The notes: a model not told the origin generated them from the letters alone. A stretch of DNA of 64,000 nucleotides from Vibrio ponticus (GCF_009938225.1 NZ_AP019657.1:2232001-2296000); one strand, 5' to 3'. Positions 1 to 10,231 are shown, counted from the stretch's first letter. Translations and numbers: made by a program.

Positions 1-322
1 CCAACAAATGTACGAAGGCAAATTAGTTGCCGCGATTTGTGCCGCCCCGGCCTTGGTACTTGCCCATCACAACCTCTATCCAGATGCATTGATGACATGC
101 CATCCAAGTTTTGAAAGCCACATTCCGGCGAAAAACTGGCGCGTTAAACGTGTCACCTATGATGTGAACCACAATCTACTGACAAGCCAAGGTCCAGGCA
201 CCGCGCTTGAATTCGCGATGGAAGTGATCATCCGTTTATCAGGCAAAGCGCATGCATGGACAGTGGCCGAGCCGATGGTGACGATCCCGACTCTTCATTA
301 TCATGAAATAGGTGAAGCATAA
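1..322 (+). CDS. yajL: YajL/DJ-1 family protein, C-terminal part
   Basis: This is the 3' part of a DJ-1/PfpI (ThiJ) family gene cut off by the window edge. The frame is open to base 2, so the ATG at base 8 is internal. The segment AAICAAPALVLA carries the nucleophile-elbow cysteine typical of DJ-1 proteins, and the C-terminal stretch SQGPGTALEFAM is the usual closing helix. Family members protect proteins and nucleotides from oxidative or glyoxal damage, or act as chaperones; the exact activity is debated. The stop overlaps the csdA start by one base (TAATG), so the two are probably translationally coupled. YajL is the closest match I recognise, but another DJ-1 paralogue is possible. Confidence 0.8.
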   Translation, partial: QQMYEGKLVAAICAAPALVLAHHNLYPDALMTCHPSFESHIPAKNWRVKRVTYDVNHNLLTSQGPGTALEFAMEVIIRLSGKAHAWTVAEPMVTIPTLHYHEIGEA

Positions 323-1533
323 TGCTTGATGTTGCAGCTATTCGCCGCCAGTTTCCTGCGCTGAACCAAGACATCAATAGCCAATCACTGGTGTATCTCG
401 ACAGCGCCGCGACAACGCAGAAACCCCAAATTGTGATTGATGCTATCAGCGGATACTACAGTGCGCAAAATGCCAACGTACATCGCGGTAGCCACAGCTT
501 AACCGCCAAAGCAACCGTGCAATTTGAAGCAGCTCGAAGCAGCGTCGCGCAATTTATTAACGCATCAAGCGAGAAAGAGATCATTTGGACACGCGGTGCA
601 ACCGAGGCGCTTAACCTTATCGCGCAAACATACGCTCGCAATACGCTGCAAGCAGGTGATGAAATCCTAATTGGCGAGATGGAGCATCACGCGAACATCG
701 TGCCTTGGCAGATTGTCGCAGAGCAAGTTGGAGCTAAAATTGTTAAAGCGCCAATGACGCTAGATTGCCAACTTGATAGCGCTGAATTTTGCAAACTATT
801 GAGCGAAAAAACCAAAATTGTCGCCCTTGCTCATACCACGAATGTCACTGGCACGCGCCAGCCAATTGAAAACTTGATTGATCTTGCCCATAAAGCAGGG
901 GCGGTAGTGGTGATTGATGCCGCACAAGGCATTGTGCATGAAGCTATCGATGTCCAAGCGTTAAATGCAGACTTTTTAGTCTTCTCCGGGCACAAGATCT
1001 TTGCCCCTGCTGGGATTGGTGTGCTTTACAGCAAGCTGGAACTACTGGAAGCAATGCCGCCTTGGCACGGTGGTGGTAAGATGGTTGAAAAAGTCTCGTT
1101 TGACGGTACAACCTACAGCCAACTACCTGGCAAGTTCGAAGCGGGCACGCCTAATGTCGCCGGCGCTATCGCGTTAGCGACAGCAATTGCATGGTACAAC
1201 CAATTTGAGCGCCGTCTGGTGGAACAGCATATTCATCGCTTAGTTGAGCTTACTTATCAAGCGTTGATGCAATATGACGATATTCGCGTGATTGGCTATC
1301 AAGCCAATGCCTCTGTACTCTCCTTTGTCGTCGATGGCGTGCATCACCAAGATGTCGCGACCTTACTCGATCAGCAAGGTATCGCCGTTCGTTCTGGTCA
1401 TCACTGCGCCCATCCGCTAATGGATGCGCTAGGCATTACTGGCACGATTCGTATTTCTTATGCGATTTACAATGATGAGCAAGATGTAGCGCGTGTACTA
1501 CAAGCCATTGATAAGTGCTTAGATATGCTTTAA
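322..1533 (+). CDS. csdA: cysteine desulfurase, CsdA/SufS type
   Basis: A PLP-dependent group II cysteine desulfurase that releases sulfur from cysteine as an enzyme-bound persulfide. The PLP lysine is K225 in FSGHK, and the persulfide cysteine is C362 in RSGHHCAHPLM, which resembles CsdA (HCAQPL) more than SufS (HCAMPL). At 403 residues it has the normal length. It follows yajL with a 1-bp overlap. The usual sulfur-acceptor partner gene csdE is not downstream: a terminator and convergent ndk follow. CsdA is therefore orphaned here unless csdE lies elsewhere. It is distinct from iscS at 7.5-8.7 kb, which belongs to the housekeeping ISC system. Confidence 0.88.
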   Translation: MLDVAAIRRQFPALNQDINSQSLVYLDSAATTQKPQIVIDAISGYYSAQNANVHRGSHSLTAKATVQFEAARSSVAQFINASSEKEIIWTRGATEALNLIAQTYARNTLQAGDEILIGEMEHHANIVPWQIVAEQVGAKIVKAPMTLDCQLDSAEFCKLLSEKTKIVALAHTTNVTGTRQPIENLIDLAHKAGAVVVIDAAQGIVHEAIDVQALNADFLVFSGHKIFAPAGIGVLYSKLELLEAMPPWHGGGKMVEKVSFDGTTYSQLPGKFEAGTPNVAGAIALATAIAWYNQFERRLVEQHIHRLVELTYQALMQYDDIRVIGYQANASVLSFVVDGVHHQDVATLLDQQGIAVRSGHHCAHPLMDALGITGTIRISYAIYNDEQDVARVLQAIDKCLDML

Positions 1534-1556
1534 TGCCAGCGAAACGCTGAATAGAC

Positions 1557-1581
1557 AAAGAGCCTCATACGAGGCTCTTTT
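1557..1581. terminator. bidirectional terminator between csdA and ndk
   Basis: The inverted repeat AAAGAGCCTC-ATAC-GAGGCTCTTTT lies between two convergent genes. It has A and T tracts on both sides, so it can end transcription in both directions. Confidence 0.85.
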
Positions 1582-1597
1582 CATTTGCAGTCGATAA

Positions 1598-2023
1598 CTA
1601 TCGAGGGCAGATTTCTGACTCAGGGAAGAAGAACGCAATCTCACGCTCAGCAGACGCTGGGCTATCTGAACCGTGTACTGAGTTATAACGCATACTCAAG
1701 GCGTAATCAGCACGAATAGTGCCGCATGCCGCTTCTTCAGGGTTGGTTTTACCCATCAGTTCACGGTAACGAGCAATCGCATCTTCTCCTTCCAACACTT
1801 GCACCATAATCGGACCAGAAGTCATAAACTCCTTCAATGCTGGGAAAAACTCTTTGCCTTCATGTTCAGCATAGAAGCCACTTGCCTGCTCATCGTTAAG
1901 ATGAACCATTTTCGCTGCTACAATGCTTAAACCTGCTTTTTCAATACGGTTGTAAATTTCACCTACTAGGTTACGTTTCACCGCGTCGGGCTTAACAATA
2001 GAAAAAGTTCTTTCTAGAGCCAT
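1598..2023 (-). CDS. ndk: nucleoside diphosphate kinase
   Basis: Transfers the gamma-phosphate from NTPs to NDPs through a phosphohistidine, balancing NTP and dNTP pools in the cytoplasm. The start [15 protein letters not shown] is family-typical, and the phospho-acceptor is H117 in NSVHGSDS. The length of 141 residues is standard. It lies 69 bp downstream of pepB on the same strand and converges with csdA across a shared terminator. Confidence 0.97.
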   Translation of the reverse strand: MALERTFSIVKPDAVKRNLVGEIYNRIEKAGLSIVAAKMVHLNDEQASGFYAEHEGKEFFPALKEFMTSGPIMVQVLEGEDAIARYRELMGKTNPEEAACGTIRADYALSMRYNSVHGSDSPASAEREIAFFFPESEICPR

Positions 2024-2092
2024 AAGGTATCCTTCTACTTCTCTTTTAATTATCGACTTACAGTCTAACTGCTGCTCAAGTCACTGTTTTGT

Positions 2093-3379
2093 TTATTGGG
2101 TCAAAATGCGAGCAAGAGTGCGCACACCCATTCCCGTTGCACCCGGTGCCAGTTTTACTGTTGCCGATTTACGGTAGGTACCAGCACAGTCGAAGTGCAA
2201 CCAACCTTTTTTGTAATCATCAACAAAGAAAGACAAAAATGCCGCCGCTGTACTTGCACCAGGGCTGAAATCGCCACTGCCGATGTTCGACAAATCAGCG
2301 AAATTAGATGGCAACATTCCACGGTGGAAATCTGCCAGTGGCAGTGGCCACAGGCCTTCTTTTTCTTCACGTGCAGACGTTAGCGCTTTGTGTGATAACT
2401 CATCATCAAAGCTCATTAACGCGTGGTAATCATTGCCAAGAGCGTACTTCGCTGCGCCAGTGAGCGTCGCGCAGTCGATGATCAGCTCAGGTTTCTGTTC
2501 GCTGGCATAGATTAGACCGTCAGCCAGAACTAAGCGACCTTCCGCATCTGTGTTCATGATCTCTACTGTCTTACCATTTTTATAGGTAATGATATCGCCA
2601 AGTTTTAGCGCACGACCTGAAATCATGTTTTCAGCACAACATAAGATCAGCTTCACGCGTTTGTTCAAACCACGCATGATAGCCAGACCAAGACCACCAG
2701 TAATGGTTGCCGCACCACCCATATCAGCTTTCATTGCCGTCATAAAGTCAGATGGCTTGATGCTGTAACCACCTGAATCGAAGGTAATGCCTTTACCAAC
2801 CAAACATGCGAACACTGGCGCGTTCTCATCACCGGTTGGGTTGAAGTCCAGCTGCAGCATGGCAGAAGTACGCTCTGAGCCACGACCAACGGCATAAATC
2901 CCTTCCCAACCTTCAGTTAGCAAATCTTTATCTTTAACAATGCGAGCCGTTACTGTGCCTTCTGGCGCAACGGATTTAATAAATTCAGAAGCCATGGTTG
3001 CCAACTGGCGCGGCGCCACTTCTTCTGCTGATTTGTTGATGATTTCACAAGTGAACTTTGTCGCTTTGATACGTGCTTCTAGTTCTGCTTGGTCTGCTTC
3101 ATTAAGTGCAGGCCAATCGAAAGATGTACTGTTCTTAGGTTCACGGAAACCTTGATGGAAAGCCCAAACGCCCTCAAGATCCCAGCCTTCACCGGCTAGC
3201 GATACTTTTTTAATGCCTTGAGTTACGAATTGACGAGCAGCTCGCTGAATAGCGCCGAGGTCATGACCTTCACCAAGGTGGATAGTTGCGCCCTGCTCCG
3301 TAAATGAAACAATCGCTTTATCGCCCCATACTGGTGCTGCTTCGGTTTGGGTTAAAAATACCGACATCTGTGTAGACAT
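2093..3379 (-). CDS. pepB: aminopeptidase B (M17 family)
   Basis: A cytosolic M17 leucyl-aminopeptidase-type metalloenzyme that removes N-terminal residues from peptides. The two-metal site is evident: [10 protein letters not shown] and MKADMGGAA supply Lys and Asp ligands, and [13 protein letters not shown] is the M17 signature with Asp and Glu ligands. At 428 residues, with an N-terminal region shorter than PepA, it matches PepB. It sits between the isc operon terminator and ndk, as in enterobacteria where pepB follows iscX. Confidence 0.93.
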   Translation of the reverse strand: MSTQMSVFLTQTEAAPVWGDKAIVSFTEQGATIHLGEGHDLGAIQRAARQFVTQGIKKVSLAGEGWDLEGVWAFHQGFREPKNSTSFDWPALNEADQAELEARIKATKFTCEIINKSAEEVAPRQLATMASEFIKSVAPEGTVTARIVKDKDLLTEGWEGIYAVGRGSERTSAMLQLDFNPTGDENAPVFACLVGKGITFDSGGYSIKPSDFMTAMKADMGGAATITGGLGLAIMRGLNKRVKLILCCAENMISGRALKLGDIITYKNGKTVEIMNTDAEGRLVLADGLIYASEQKPELIIDCATLTGAAKYALGNDYHALMSFDDELSHKALTSAREEKEGLWPLPLADFHRGMLPSNFADLSNIGSGDFSPGASTAAAFLSFFVDDYKKGWLHFDCAGTYRKSATVKLAPGATGMGVRTLARILTQ

Positions 3380-3464
3380 GATTTCTCCTTGTCTGAATCT
3401 TTAGCATTGCCTGCCATCTACGCCCTGATGTTAGCATTTTGTCAGGTAAAAATGTCAATTGGAT

Positions 3465-3489
3465 AAAAAAACGGGCCAAAAGGCCCGCT
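3465..3489 (-). terminator. isc operon terminator
   Basis: On the minus strand, GCGGGCC-TTTT-GGCCCGT is followed by a run of T. It lies just downstream of iscX and 85 bp before pepB, separating the ISC operon from pepB-ndk. Confidence 0.85.
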
Positions 3490-3531
3490 TATTTTAATAA
3501 AAACTGTTAACTCTACGAGGTTTTACCGCAG

Positions 3532-3726
3532 TTAATCTGCCTCGTCCATCCAGCAGAGGATCACTGCTTCAAGAATCTTCTCATTTGAACGATTTGGTTC
3601 ATCGTCAAAATCTTCTATCTCTAAGATCCATTGGTGCAGATCGGTAAAACGGACTGTTTTAGGATCAACTTCTGGAAACTTATCGCAAAGCTCAATCGCG
3701 ATATCGCGTGAATCGGTCCATTTCAT
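3532..3726 (-). CDS. iscX: Fe-S assembly protein IscX
   Basis: A 64-residue acidic protein (YfhJ) that binds IscS and modulates Fe-S cluster assembly; it has been proposed as an iron donor or a regulator of desulfurase rate. The start [18 protein letters not shown] and the acidic segment [11 protein letters not shown] match the family. It is the last gene of the isc operon, 133 bp after fdx, and is followed by a strong terminator. Confidence 0.95.
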   Translation of the reverse strand: MKWTDSRDIAIELCDKFPEVDPKTVRFTDLHQWILEIEDFDDEPNRSNEKILEAVILCWMDEAD

Positions 3727-3859
3727 TGCTCACTTCCTTATATTTTCGTTGAAATAACTAATTACTGAATAACTAATTACTCACTGATGACTAAACACGA
3801 TACTCAGAGTAATTGCAGCGACAACTTAATCACGCCGCAGATCCAACTATAACGAGTGT

Positions 3860-4198
3860 TTAGTGATCTTCTGAAGCGTGGTTAAGCGTATATTTCGGGA
3901 TCTCAACCACGAGATCTTCATCAGCAACGCGCGCTTGGCAACCTAAACGAGATTCCGGCTCTAGACCCCATGCTTTATCAAGCATGTCATCTTCTAGTTC
4001 ATCACTTTCTTCAAGTGAGTCAAAACCTTCGCGAATGATCACGTGACAAGTGGTACAAGCACACGATTTTTCGCATGCGTGCTCAATGCCAATGCCATTT
4101 TTCAGGGCAACGTCTAGCACGCTTTCGCCAGCTTCCGCTTCTAGTACTGCACCTTCAGGGCATAGGTCTTCATGTGGTAAAACGATAATTTTAGGCAT
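3860..4198 (-). CDS. fdx: ISC-system [2Fe-2S] ferredoxin
   Basis: An adrenodoxin-type ferredoxin that supplies electrons for cluster assembly on IscU. Cluster ligands by position are C42, C48, C51 and C87, in HACEKSCACTTCH and SRLGCQA; C46 is an additional cysteine also found in the E. coli protein. The length of 112 residues is normal. It lies 11 bp downstream of hscA within the isc operon. Confidence 0.97.
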   Translation of the reverse strand: MPKIIVLPHEDLCPEGAVLEAEAGESVLDVALKNGIGIEHACEKSCACTTCHVIIREGFDSLEESDELEDDMLDKAWGLEPESRLGCQARVADEDLVVEIPKYTLNHASEDH

Positions 4199-4209
4199 GA
4201 CTTCTACTC

Positions 4210-6063
4210 TTAAATATCATCAACAGATTGACCTGACAACGCAGCTCGAATCGACTTATCCATACGACGTGAAGCAAACTCTTGGCTTGCCTTATCCGTC
4301 TCTTTAATTCCCATCTCAATCGCATCGGCATCATCGCCATTGCGTAGCGCAATCAATGCTTCAATTGCTTTCAGAAGGTCTTGGTTTTCTTGTGCAGACA
4401 GCAGCTCATCGCCATCCATTTGCAATGCTGCAATCAAACCTTCAATCACGCGATCAGCTTCGACACGTTGTTCAGCTAACGCACGAGCTTGCATATCTTC
4501 TTTAGCGTAGGTCATTGAGTCACGTAGCATGTTTGCCACCTCATCATCACTCAGACCGTAAGATGGTTTAACCTGAATTTCAGACTGAACACCGGTACTC
4601 TTTTCCATCGCTGTTACAGACAATAGACCATCAGCATCCACTTGATAAGTGACACGAATATGCGCAGCTCCTGCCGCCATTGGTGGAATACCTTTGAGCG
4701 AGAAACGAGCCAGTGAACGGCAATCATCAACCATCTCACGTTCACCTTGCACAATGTGTACGCTCATTGCCGTTTGACCATCTTTGAAAGTGGTAAACTC
4801 TTGTGCACGAGCAACAGGAATCGTGGTGTTGCGTGGAATGATTTTCTCAATCAAGCCACCCATGGTCTCGATACCCAACGACAGTGGGATCACATCCAGT
4901 AGTAACATTTCTGAGTCAGGTTTATTACCGACTAGAATATCGGCTTGAATACCCGCACCGATAGCAACGACTTCATCAGGGTTAATGCTCGTCAGTGGTG
5001 TGCGGTTAAAGAATTCACCCACCATTTCGCGAACCAACAAAGTACGTGTTGAACCACCGACCATAACCACTTCATTAACTTCTTCAAGTTCAACGTCGGC
5101 GTCTTTTAGCGCACGGCGACAAGACATCAACGTTTTCTTTACTAATGGACGAATCAGCGCTTCAAACTCATCGCGAGTCACTTCACCTTGCCAGCCAAAA
5201 ACATCAACGGCAACCGAGTCTTGCTCTGAGAAAGCTTGTTTGGTTCTTTGTGCTACGTTTAGTAAGGTGCGATTTTGCTCCGCTGATAATGGAGCTTCTA
5301 AAGCGGTCTTCTCAAGCAAGAAATCTGCGAGTAGATGGTCAAAATCATCACCGCCAAGTGCAGAGTCACCACCGGTAGCCAGAACTTCAAACACACCTTT
5401 TGACAGACGTAGAATTGAGATATCGAATGTACCACCACCCAAGTCGTAGACTGCAATCACGCCTTCTTGACCCGAATCTAGACCATAAGCAATCGCTGCG
5501 GCTGTCGGCTCGTTAAGCAAACGCAGTACATGTAAACCCGCTAATTTTGCCGCATCTTTAGTGCCAGCACGTTGGGCATCATCAAAATACGCAGGCACGG
5601 TAATCACAACACCCGCCAATTCACCGCCTAAGGTATCTTCTGCACGCTGTTTAAGAGCAGCAAGAATATCCGATGACACTTCGATTGGGTTTTTAGCACC
5701 CGCCGCTGTTTGCAGAATCGGTAAACCGTTTTCGCTAGCGTGTAGCTGGTATGGTAAAGACGGGTAACGCTGCTGAATATCAGCCAACGAGCGACCGATT
5801 AAGCGCTTAACAGAGATGATAGTGTTAGCAGGGTCAAGCTCAGCTTGATCGAGGGCTTCTTGACCAACTTGTTTCTCTTCGCCAGTGTAGCGAACGACAG
5901 ATGGCAAAATACGACGACCTTGCGCATCTTCTAACGGAGCGACGTTGCCACTGCGAGCAGAAGCAACCAATGAGTTTGTTGTTCCTAAGTCAATGCCAGC
6001 GGCAAGCTTGTGCTCATGAGGCGCTGAGCTCTGACCTGGTTCTGCAATTTGAAGTAATGCCAT
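4210..6063 (-). CDS. hscA: Hsp70-type chaperone HscA
   Basis: A specialised Hsp70 that, with co-chaperone HscB, recognises the LPPVK motif of IscU and drives cluster transfer by ATP hydrolysis. The N-terminal ATPase domain begins [12 protein letters not shown] and includes [13 protein letters not shown] and [11 protein letters not shown]; the substrate-binding and lid domains follow to residue 617. The length matches HscA and is shorter than DnaK (about 638). It lies between hscB (20-bp gap) and fdx. Confidence 0.97.
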   Translation of the reverse strand: MALLQIAEPGQSSAPHEHKLAAGIDLGTTNSLVASARSGNVAPLEDAQGRRILPSVVRYTGEEKQVGQEALDQAELDPANTIISVKRLIGRSLADIQQRYPSLPYQLHASENGLPILQTAAGAKNPIEVSSDILAALKQRAEDTLGGELAGVVITVPAYFDDAQRAGTKDAAKLAGLHVLRLLNEPTAAAIAYGLDSGQEGVIAVYDLGGGTFDISILRLSKGVFEVLATGGDSALGGDDFDHLLADFLLEKTALEAPLSAEQNRTLLNVAQRTKQAFSEQDSVAVDVFGWQGEVTRDEFEALIRPLVKKTLMSCRRALKDADVELEEVNEVVMVGGSTRTLLVREMVGEFFNRTPLTSINPDEVVAIGAGIQADILVGNKPDSEMLLLDVIPLSLGIETMGGLIEKIIPRNTTIPVARAQEFTTFKDGQTAMSVHIVQGEREMVDDCRSLARFSLKGIPPMAAGAAHIRVTYQVDADGLLSVTAMEKSTGVQSEIQVKPSYGLSDDEVANMLRDSMTYAKEDMQARALAEQRVEADRVIEGLIAALQMDGDELLSAQENQDLLKAIEALIALRNGDDADAIEMGIKETDKASQEFASRRMDKSIRAALSGQSVDDI

Positions 6064-6083
6064 TGTTAGTCCTTGCTCTTGGG

Positions 6084-6599
6084 TTAACCGAGTAGTTTAT
6101 CTTCAACTAACTCAATTTCATTTTTTAGTTTGGCAATGAATTTTAGTTTGCGAACGCCATCGGCCGCTTGTGCCCATAGCGCTTGGTTTAATTGTTCTTC
6201 CACGCTAACTAATTGCTGTTTGTACATCTTTGAGACTTTGCCATCAAAATCAAACAGCGCAGATTCAGGATCTGCACAACCCGGGATCTCTTCCAGTTCT
6301 TCTCTCAATTCCATTTGTTCCATCAAGAACATCGGATCTTGCATCGTTTGTTGCTCACCGCGAATATCCGCACCATTTTCTGACAAGATATACTCAGCAC
6401 GCGAGATTGGGTGCTTAAGCACTTGATAGGCATCATTGATTTGCGCAGCTTTTTGTACCGCCATTAAACGGTCGCGTTCAGATGCAGTGGCAAAATTATC
6501 AGGATGGAAACGTTTTTGTAGTTCGCGGAATTGAGAAGAAAGAAGGCTACCATCCAGTTCAAACTGAGTTGGTAGCCCAAATAATTCAAAGTGATTCAT
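6084..6599 (-). CDS. hscB: J-domain co-chaperone HscB
   Basis: A J-protein that delivers IscU to HscA and stimulates its ATPase. From the chosen ATG the protein is 171 residues, starting [10 protein letters not shown], with the HPD tripeptide at residues 32-34 and a C-terminal helical IscU-binding domain. The reading frame stays open upstream to 6656, but those 19 extra codons have no family counterpart, and an AAGGG lies upstream of 6599. It is placed between iscA and hscA as expected. Confidence 0.95.
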   Translation of the reverse strand: MNHFELFGLPTQFELDGSLLSSQFRELQKRFHPDNFATASERDRLMAVQKAAQINDAYQVLKHPISRAEYILSENGADIRGEQQTMQDPMFLMEQMELREELEEIPGCADPESALFDFDGKVSKMYKQQLVSVEEQLNQALWAQAADGVRKLKFIAKLKNEIELVEDKLLG

Positions 6600-6659
6600 T
6601 AAAATCTGACCCTTGGTAAAGTCTCTCCTGCTTAACGCTATCAAGCAGGAGAGCAAGAA

Positions 6660-6986
6660 TTAAACGTTGAAGCTTTCACCGCAGCCACATTCGCCTTTTG
6701 CGTTAGGGTTATTGAATTCAAAACCTTCATTCAACCCTTGTTTAACGTAATCCAGCTCAGTGCCATCGAGATATACTAGGCTCTTCTTATCGATGATAAC
6801 GTTGACACCTTTGTGTTCAAACACTTCATCTTCTTCATCGTTTACTTCATCGACAAATTCTAGGACGTAAGCCATGCCAGAACAGCCTGTCGTTTTTACT
6901 CCGAGTCGCAAACCAACGCCCTTCCCACGATTGTCTAGGAAAGCTCTCACTCGGCTTGCTGCTGCGTCTGATAATGTAATGGCCAT
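6660..6986 (-). CDS. iscA: A-type Fe-S carrier IscA
   Basis: A cluster carrier that accepts Fe-S from the IscU machinery and passes it to apo-targets. From [13 protein letters not shown] the protein is 107 residues. The three conserved cysteines are visible: C35 in TTGCSGM, and C100 and C102 in GECGCGESF. The frame is open 9 codons further upstream, but the family start is at 6986. It lies 66 bp after iscU. Confidence 0.96.
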   Translation of the reverse strand: MAITLSDAAASRVRAFLDNRGKGVGLRLGVKTTGCSGMAYVLEFVDEVNDEEDEVFEHKGVNVIIDKKSLVYLDGTELDYVKQGLNEGFEFNNPNAKGECGCGESFNV

Positions 6987-7052
6987 ACTGCACCTTGAAT
7001 TTTGATATACCAATGAAATGGGAGCGACGCTCCCATTATTTATACGTCGATT

Positions 7053-7433
7053 TTACTGATGTTTTTTCTTGTAGTCAGCAACTGCTGCTTTAATTGCATC
7101 TTCCGCTAGGATAGAACAGTGAACTTTTACCGGAGGAAGTTCTAGTTCTTCTGCAATTTCAGAGTTCTTGATTGCTGCTGCTTCATCAATTGATTTGCCT
7201 TTAACCCACTCAGTCACTAGTGAGCTTGACGCAATCGCACTACCACAGCCATAAGTCTTAAACTTCGCATCTTCAATAATGCCTTCTGGCGTTACTTTGA
7301 TTTGCAGTTTCATTACGTCACCACAAGCTGGTGCGCCAACCATGCCGCTACCTACTGATGGATCTTCTTTGTCAAATGAACCTACGTTGCGTGGGTTCTC
7401 ATAGTGATCAATTACTTTTTCGCTATATGCCAT
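7053..7433 (-). CDS. iscU: Fe-S scaffold protein IscU
   Basis: The scaffold on which IscS-derived sulfur and iron are assembled into [2Fe-2S] and [4Fe-4S] clusters. Ligand cysteines are C37 (GAPACGD), C63 (YGCGSA) and C106 (VHCSIL). LPPVK at residues 99-103 is the HscA recognition motif. The length of 126 residues fits the family. It follows iscS by 44 bp. Confidence 0.98.
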   Translation of the reverse strand: MAYSEKVIDHYENPRNVGSFDKEDPSVGSGMVGAPACGDVMKLQIKVTPEGIIEDAKFKTYGCGSAIASSSLVTEWVKGKSIDEAAAIKNSEIAEELELPPVKVHCSILAEDAIKAAVADYKKKHQ

Positions 7434-7477
7434 AATATTTACCTCGAATCCTCTACATAAACTGGGAGATTAAACGA

Positions 7478-8692
7478 TTAGTGGTGTGCCCACTCAACCG
7501 TATCCAAATCAATCCCTTCCTTGTACATATCCCATAGAGGAGACATGTCACGTAGCTTAATTACCGCTACGCGAATTTGTTCAATTGCGTAGTCCACTTC
7601 TTCTTCTGTCGTGAAACGACCAAATGAGAATCGAACTGAGCTGTGTGCTAATTCATCGTTCAGACCTAGAGCACGTAGTACATATGAAGGCTCTAGACTT
7701 GCAGAAGTACACGCACTGCCTGATGATACCGCGAGATCTTTCAGTGACATTAGCAATGACTCACCTTCTACAAACGCAAAGCTCACGTTGAGGTTATGAG
7801 GAACACGTTGCTCCAAGTCACCGTTAACTGTTACCGCTTCAAGATCTTTCACACCGTTTAGCAGACGGTTACGTAGTGCCATTGCGTGATCGTAATCTTT
7901 CTGCAGATCTTCTTTTGCGATACGGAACGCTTCACCCATACCCACAATTTGGTGAGTCGGTAGCGTACCAGAGCGGAAACCACGCTCATGACCACCGCCG
8001 TGCATTTGTGCTTCTAGACGAATGCGTGGTTTACGACGTACATACAACGCGCCGATACCTTTAGGACCGTAGATTTTGTGTGCAGATAGAGAAATCAAAT
8101 CTACTTTTAGCTGTTGAACGTCGATTGGTAGCTTACCTGCTGATTGCGCTGCATCAACGTGGAAAATCACTTTACGCTCACGACACAGTTCACCTATCGC
8201 TGCGATATCTTGGATAACACCGATCTCATTGTTTACGTGCATGATAGAAACCAGCACAGTGTCATCACGCATCGCTGCTTCAAGTTTCTTCAGGTCAATC
8301 AGACCATTTGATTCAGGCTCTAGGTAAGTCACCTCGAAACCTTCGCGCTCTAGTTGACGGCATGGGTCAAGTACAGCTTTGTGTTCTGTTTTACATGTGA
8401 TTACGTGCTTACCTTTCTTTGAATAGAAATGTGCAGCACCTTTAATCGCAAGGTTGTCTGACTCTGTCGCGCCTGACGTGAATACAATTTCACGTGGGTC
8501 TGCATTTAGCAGATCAGCAATTTGCTCACGAGCATTGTCGACTGCTTCTTCGGCTTGCCAACCGTAACGGTGTGAACGAGACGCTGGGTTACCAAACGTA
8601 CCATCCATCGTCATGTACTGAACCATCTTTTCAGCCACTCGAGGGTCTACTGGACAAGTTGCTGAATAATCAAGATAAATCGGCAGTTTCAT
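7478..8692 (-). CDS. iscS: cysteine desulfurase IscS
   Basis: The housekeeping PLP-dependent desulfurase, supplying sulfur to IscU and also to tRNA thiolation. The PLP lysine is K206 in [11 protein letters not shown], and the persulfide cysteine is C328 in [14 protein letters not shown] on the mobile loop. The length of 404 residues is that of E. coli IscS. It is the second gene of the isc operon, 29 bp after iscR. Confidence 0.98.
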   Translation of the reverse strand: MKLPIYLDYSATCPVDPRVAEKMVQYMTMDGTFGNPASRSHRYGWQAEEAVDNAREQIADLLNADPREIVFTSGATESDNLAIKGAAHFYSKKGKHVITCKTEHKAVLDPCRQLEREGFEVTYLEPESNGLIDLKKLEAAMRDDTVLVSIMHVNNEIGVIQDIAAIGELCRERKVIFHVDAAQSAGKLPIDVQQLKVDLISLSAHKIYGPKGIGALYVRRKPRIRLEAQMHGGGHERGFRSGTLPTHQIVGMGEAFRIAKEDLQKDYDHAMALRNRLLNGVKDLEAVTVNGDLEQRVPHNLNVSFAFVEGESLLMSLKDLAVSSGSACTSASLEPSYVLRALGLNDELAHSSVRFSFGRFTTEEEVDYAIEQIRVAVIKLRDMSPLWDMYKEGIDLDTVEWAHH

Positions 8693-8721
8693 TCTCTACT
8701 CCAATGTACATTGCTGACCGC

Positions 8722-9228
8722 TTAAGAGCGGACATTTAAATCCACAGCAGCACCGAATGCAGTGCGATTTGCTAGGCCGTGGTTCACCGCAAGATCTATG
8801 TCTTGTCGGTCTGAAATTTCAATCACTTCATTGTCTTGCATAAGCTCGCCAAGAGTGATGTTGTTAAGGAAGTCACTAATGCGTGAGCTAAGATCACGCC
8901 ACAATGTGTGGGTTAAGCAGCGAGTGCCGCCTTGGCAATCTCCTTTGCCATTACATTTAGTTGCATCTACAGACTCATCAACAGCAGCAATCACAGTACC
9001 AATGGCAATTGTGTGAGCTTCTGCACCAAGACGATAACCACCGCCTGGACCGCGAACACTCGCTACTAATCCTGCTTTACGCAGCTTAGAAAAAAGCTGT
9101 TCTAAGTATGAAAGCGAAATGCCTTGTCGCTCTGAAATGTCTGCTAGCGGTACAGGACTCTGCTGTGAGTGTAAAGCCACATCTAGCATAGCTGTAACCG
9201 CGTATCTTCCCTTAGATGTAAGTCTCAT
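8722..9228 (-). CDS. iscR: Rrf2-family Fe-S regulator IscR
   Basis: A [2Fe-2S]-sensing repressor of its own operon. The apo form also controls other genes. The winged-helix domain starts [18 protein letters not shown], and the cluster ligands are C92, C98, C104 and H107 ([17 protein letters not shown]). The start at 9228 gives 168 residues and is the family start; the frame is open six codons further. The first gene of the isc operon, it is preceded by two tandem IscR type 1 sites, so the feedback loop is visible in the sequence. Confidence 0.97.
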   Translation of the reverse strand: MRLTSKGRYAVTAMLDVALHSQQSPVPLADISERQGISLSYLEQLFSKLRKAGLVASVRGPGGGYRLGAEAHTIAIGTVIAAVDESVDATKCNGKGDCQGGTRCLTHTLWRDLSSRISDFLNNITLGELMQDNEVIEISDRQDIDLAVNHGLANRTAFGAAVDLNVRS

Positions 9229-9270
9229 ATAACACCATATCCACATCGTTCATGTGGTATGAAGTTTTTC

Positions 9271-9295
9271 ATACCTGACAAAAATGGTCAAGTAT
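9271..9295 (-). promoter_or_regulatory. IscR type 1 operator, iscR-proximal
   Basis: The 25-bp site reads ATACCTGAC and, after seven bases, GGTCAAGTAT. It fits the type 1 consensus (ATASYYGACTRWWWYAGTCRRSTAT) at nearly every position. It lies about 43 bp upstream of the iscR ATG and directly abuts a second site. Confidence 0.85.
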
Positions 9296-9320
9296 TTATT
9301 TGACTAAAACAGTCAGGTAT
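9296..9320 (-). promoter_or_regulatory. IscR type 1 operator, iscR-distal
   Basis: A second 25-bp type 1 match with core TTGACTAAAACAGTCAGGTAT-like symmetry, immediately adjacent to the first with no spacer. Tandem operators upstream of iscR are known from E. coli. The distal site also lies only 24 bp from the end of trmJ. Confidence 0.83.
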
Positions 9321-9343
9321 TTAACCCTGATGTTTGTGCGAGA

Positions 9344-10072
9344 TTAACGATTGCCGATTTTTTTCTCAATCGCAGTCAATACACCACGTAGGGTATTAAG
9401 CTCTTGCAGCTCTGGACGAGCACGGCTGAATAAGCGACGTAGCTTATTCATTACCTTGTTTGGTTGGTCTGCAGAGATAAACTGGGTATCAATCATAACT
9501 TTTTCAAGGTGTGCATAGAACATTTCCAGTTCTTCATGGCGCGGATAAGCCTCTTCTGCTTGAGGCGCGAACCCTTGCTTTTCCTGTTCAAGAAAAGCAA
9601 CGCGTATCTCATAAGCAATGGTTTGAACTGCCATGGCAAGATTTAGAGAACTGTATTCAGGGTTAGCTGGAATACAAACATGGTAATGGCAGGTTTGCAG
9701 TTCATCGTTGGTGAGACCGGTACGTTCGCGACCAAAAACAATCGCAACTTTACTGGTTTGTCCTTCAACAGCACACTTTTCGCCACACTCGCGAGGCTCG
9801 AGCATTGGCCACTCTAGCGTACGTGAGCGAGCACTTGAACCCACCACCAAAGCACAATCTTTTACCGCTTCTTCTAGGCTATCAACCACCTGTGCATTCA
9901 ATGCAATATCACTTGCGCCGGCAGCCAAAGCGATGGCTTGACCATCTACCTCACACTCAGGTGCGACAAGCACCATGTTGTTCAATCCCATGACCTTCAT
10001 AGCACGAGCGGCTGAGCCAATATTACCGGAATGAGATGTACCAACTAGGACAACTTTAACGTTGCTGAGCAT
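9344..10072 (-). CDS. trmJ: tRNA (cytidine/uridine-2'-O-)-methyltransferase TrmJ
   Basis: A SPOUT-class methyltransferase that 2'-O-methylates residue 32 of certain tRNAs using S-adenosylmethionine. Family sequence is seen at [19 protein letters not shown] near the N-terminus and in the knotted SAM site around [15 protein letters not shown] and [17 protein letters not shown]. At 242 residues it is full length. It lies upstream of iscR on the same strand, the conserved trmJ-iscR arrangement, and is divergent from suhB. Confidence 0.95.
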   Translation of the reverse strand: MLSNVKVVLVGTSHSGNIGSAARAMKVMGLNNMVLVAPECEVDGQAIALAAGASDIALNAQVVDSLEEAVKDCALVVGSSARSRTLEWPMLEPRECGEKCAVEGQTSKVAIVFGRERTGLTNDELQTCHYHVCIPANPEYSSLNLAMAVQTIAYEIRVAFLEQEKQGFAPQAEEAYPRHEELEMFYAHLEKVMIDTQFISADQPNKVMNKLRRLFSRARPELQELNTLRGVLTAIEKKIGNR

Positions 10073-10176
10073 GAGAAATACCTATACCAAATTAAGTGGC
10101 GAGATATTATCACATTGCAGAAAAAAATGGTTAAAGTGATTCATATTTGCTTGCCAATAGTGCAACAATTAACCAC

Positions 10177-10205
10177 TTCCCTTTGCTTAATATTCTGTGT
10201 ATACT
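10177..10205 (+). promoter_or_regulatory. putative suhB promoter
   Basis: The -10 hexamer TATACT lies at 10200-10205, with a poor -35 (TTCCCT) 17 bp upstream. It is about 15 bp ahead of the leader boxA. Only the -10 is convincing. Confidence 0.5.
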
Positions 10206-10219
10206 GCGCGGCGTTTTTC

Positions 10220-10231
10220 TGTTCTTTAACA
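10220..10231 (+). promoter_or_regulatory. boxA-type Nus element in suhB leader
   Basis: TGTTCTTTAACA differs by one base from the boxA TGCTCTTTAACA seen in rRNA operons, including the one in this window. It ends 18 bases before the suhB ATG, at or next to the ribosome-binding region. In E. coli the Nus complex, which includes SuhB, represses suhB through a leader boxA; this arrangement fits the same autoregulation. Confidence 0.75.

Noticed and set aside
4985..5449. 154-codon frame antisense to hscA
   Set aside because: Ser/Thr-rich shadow of a conserved gene; codon pattern follows hscA.
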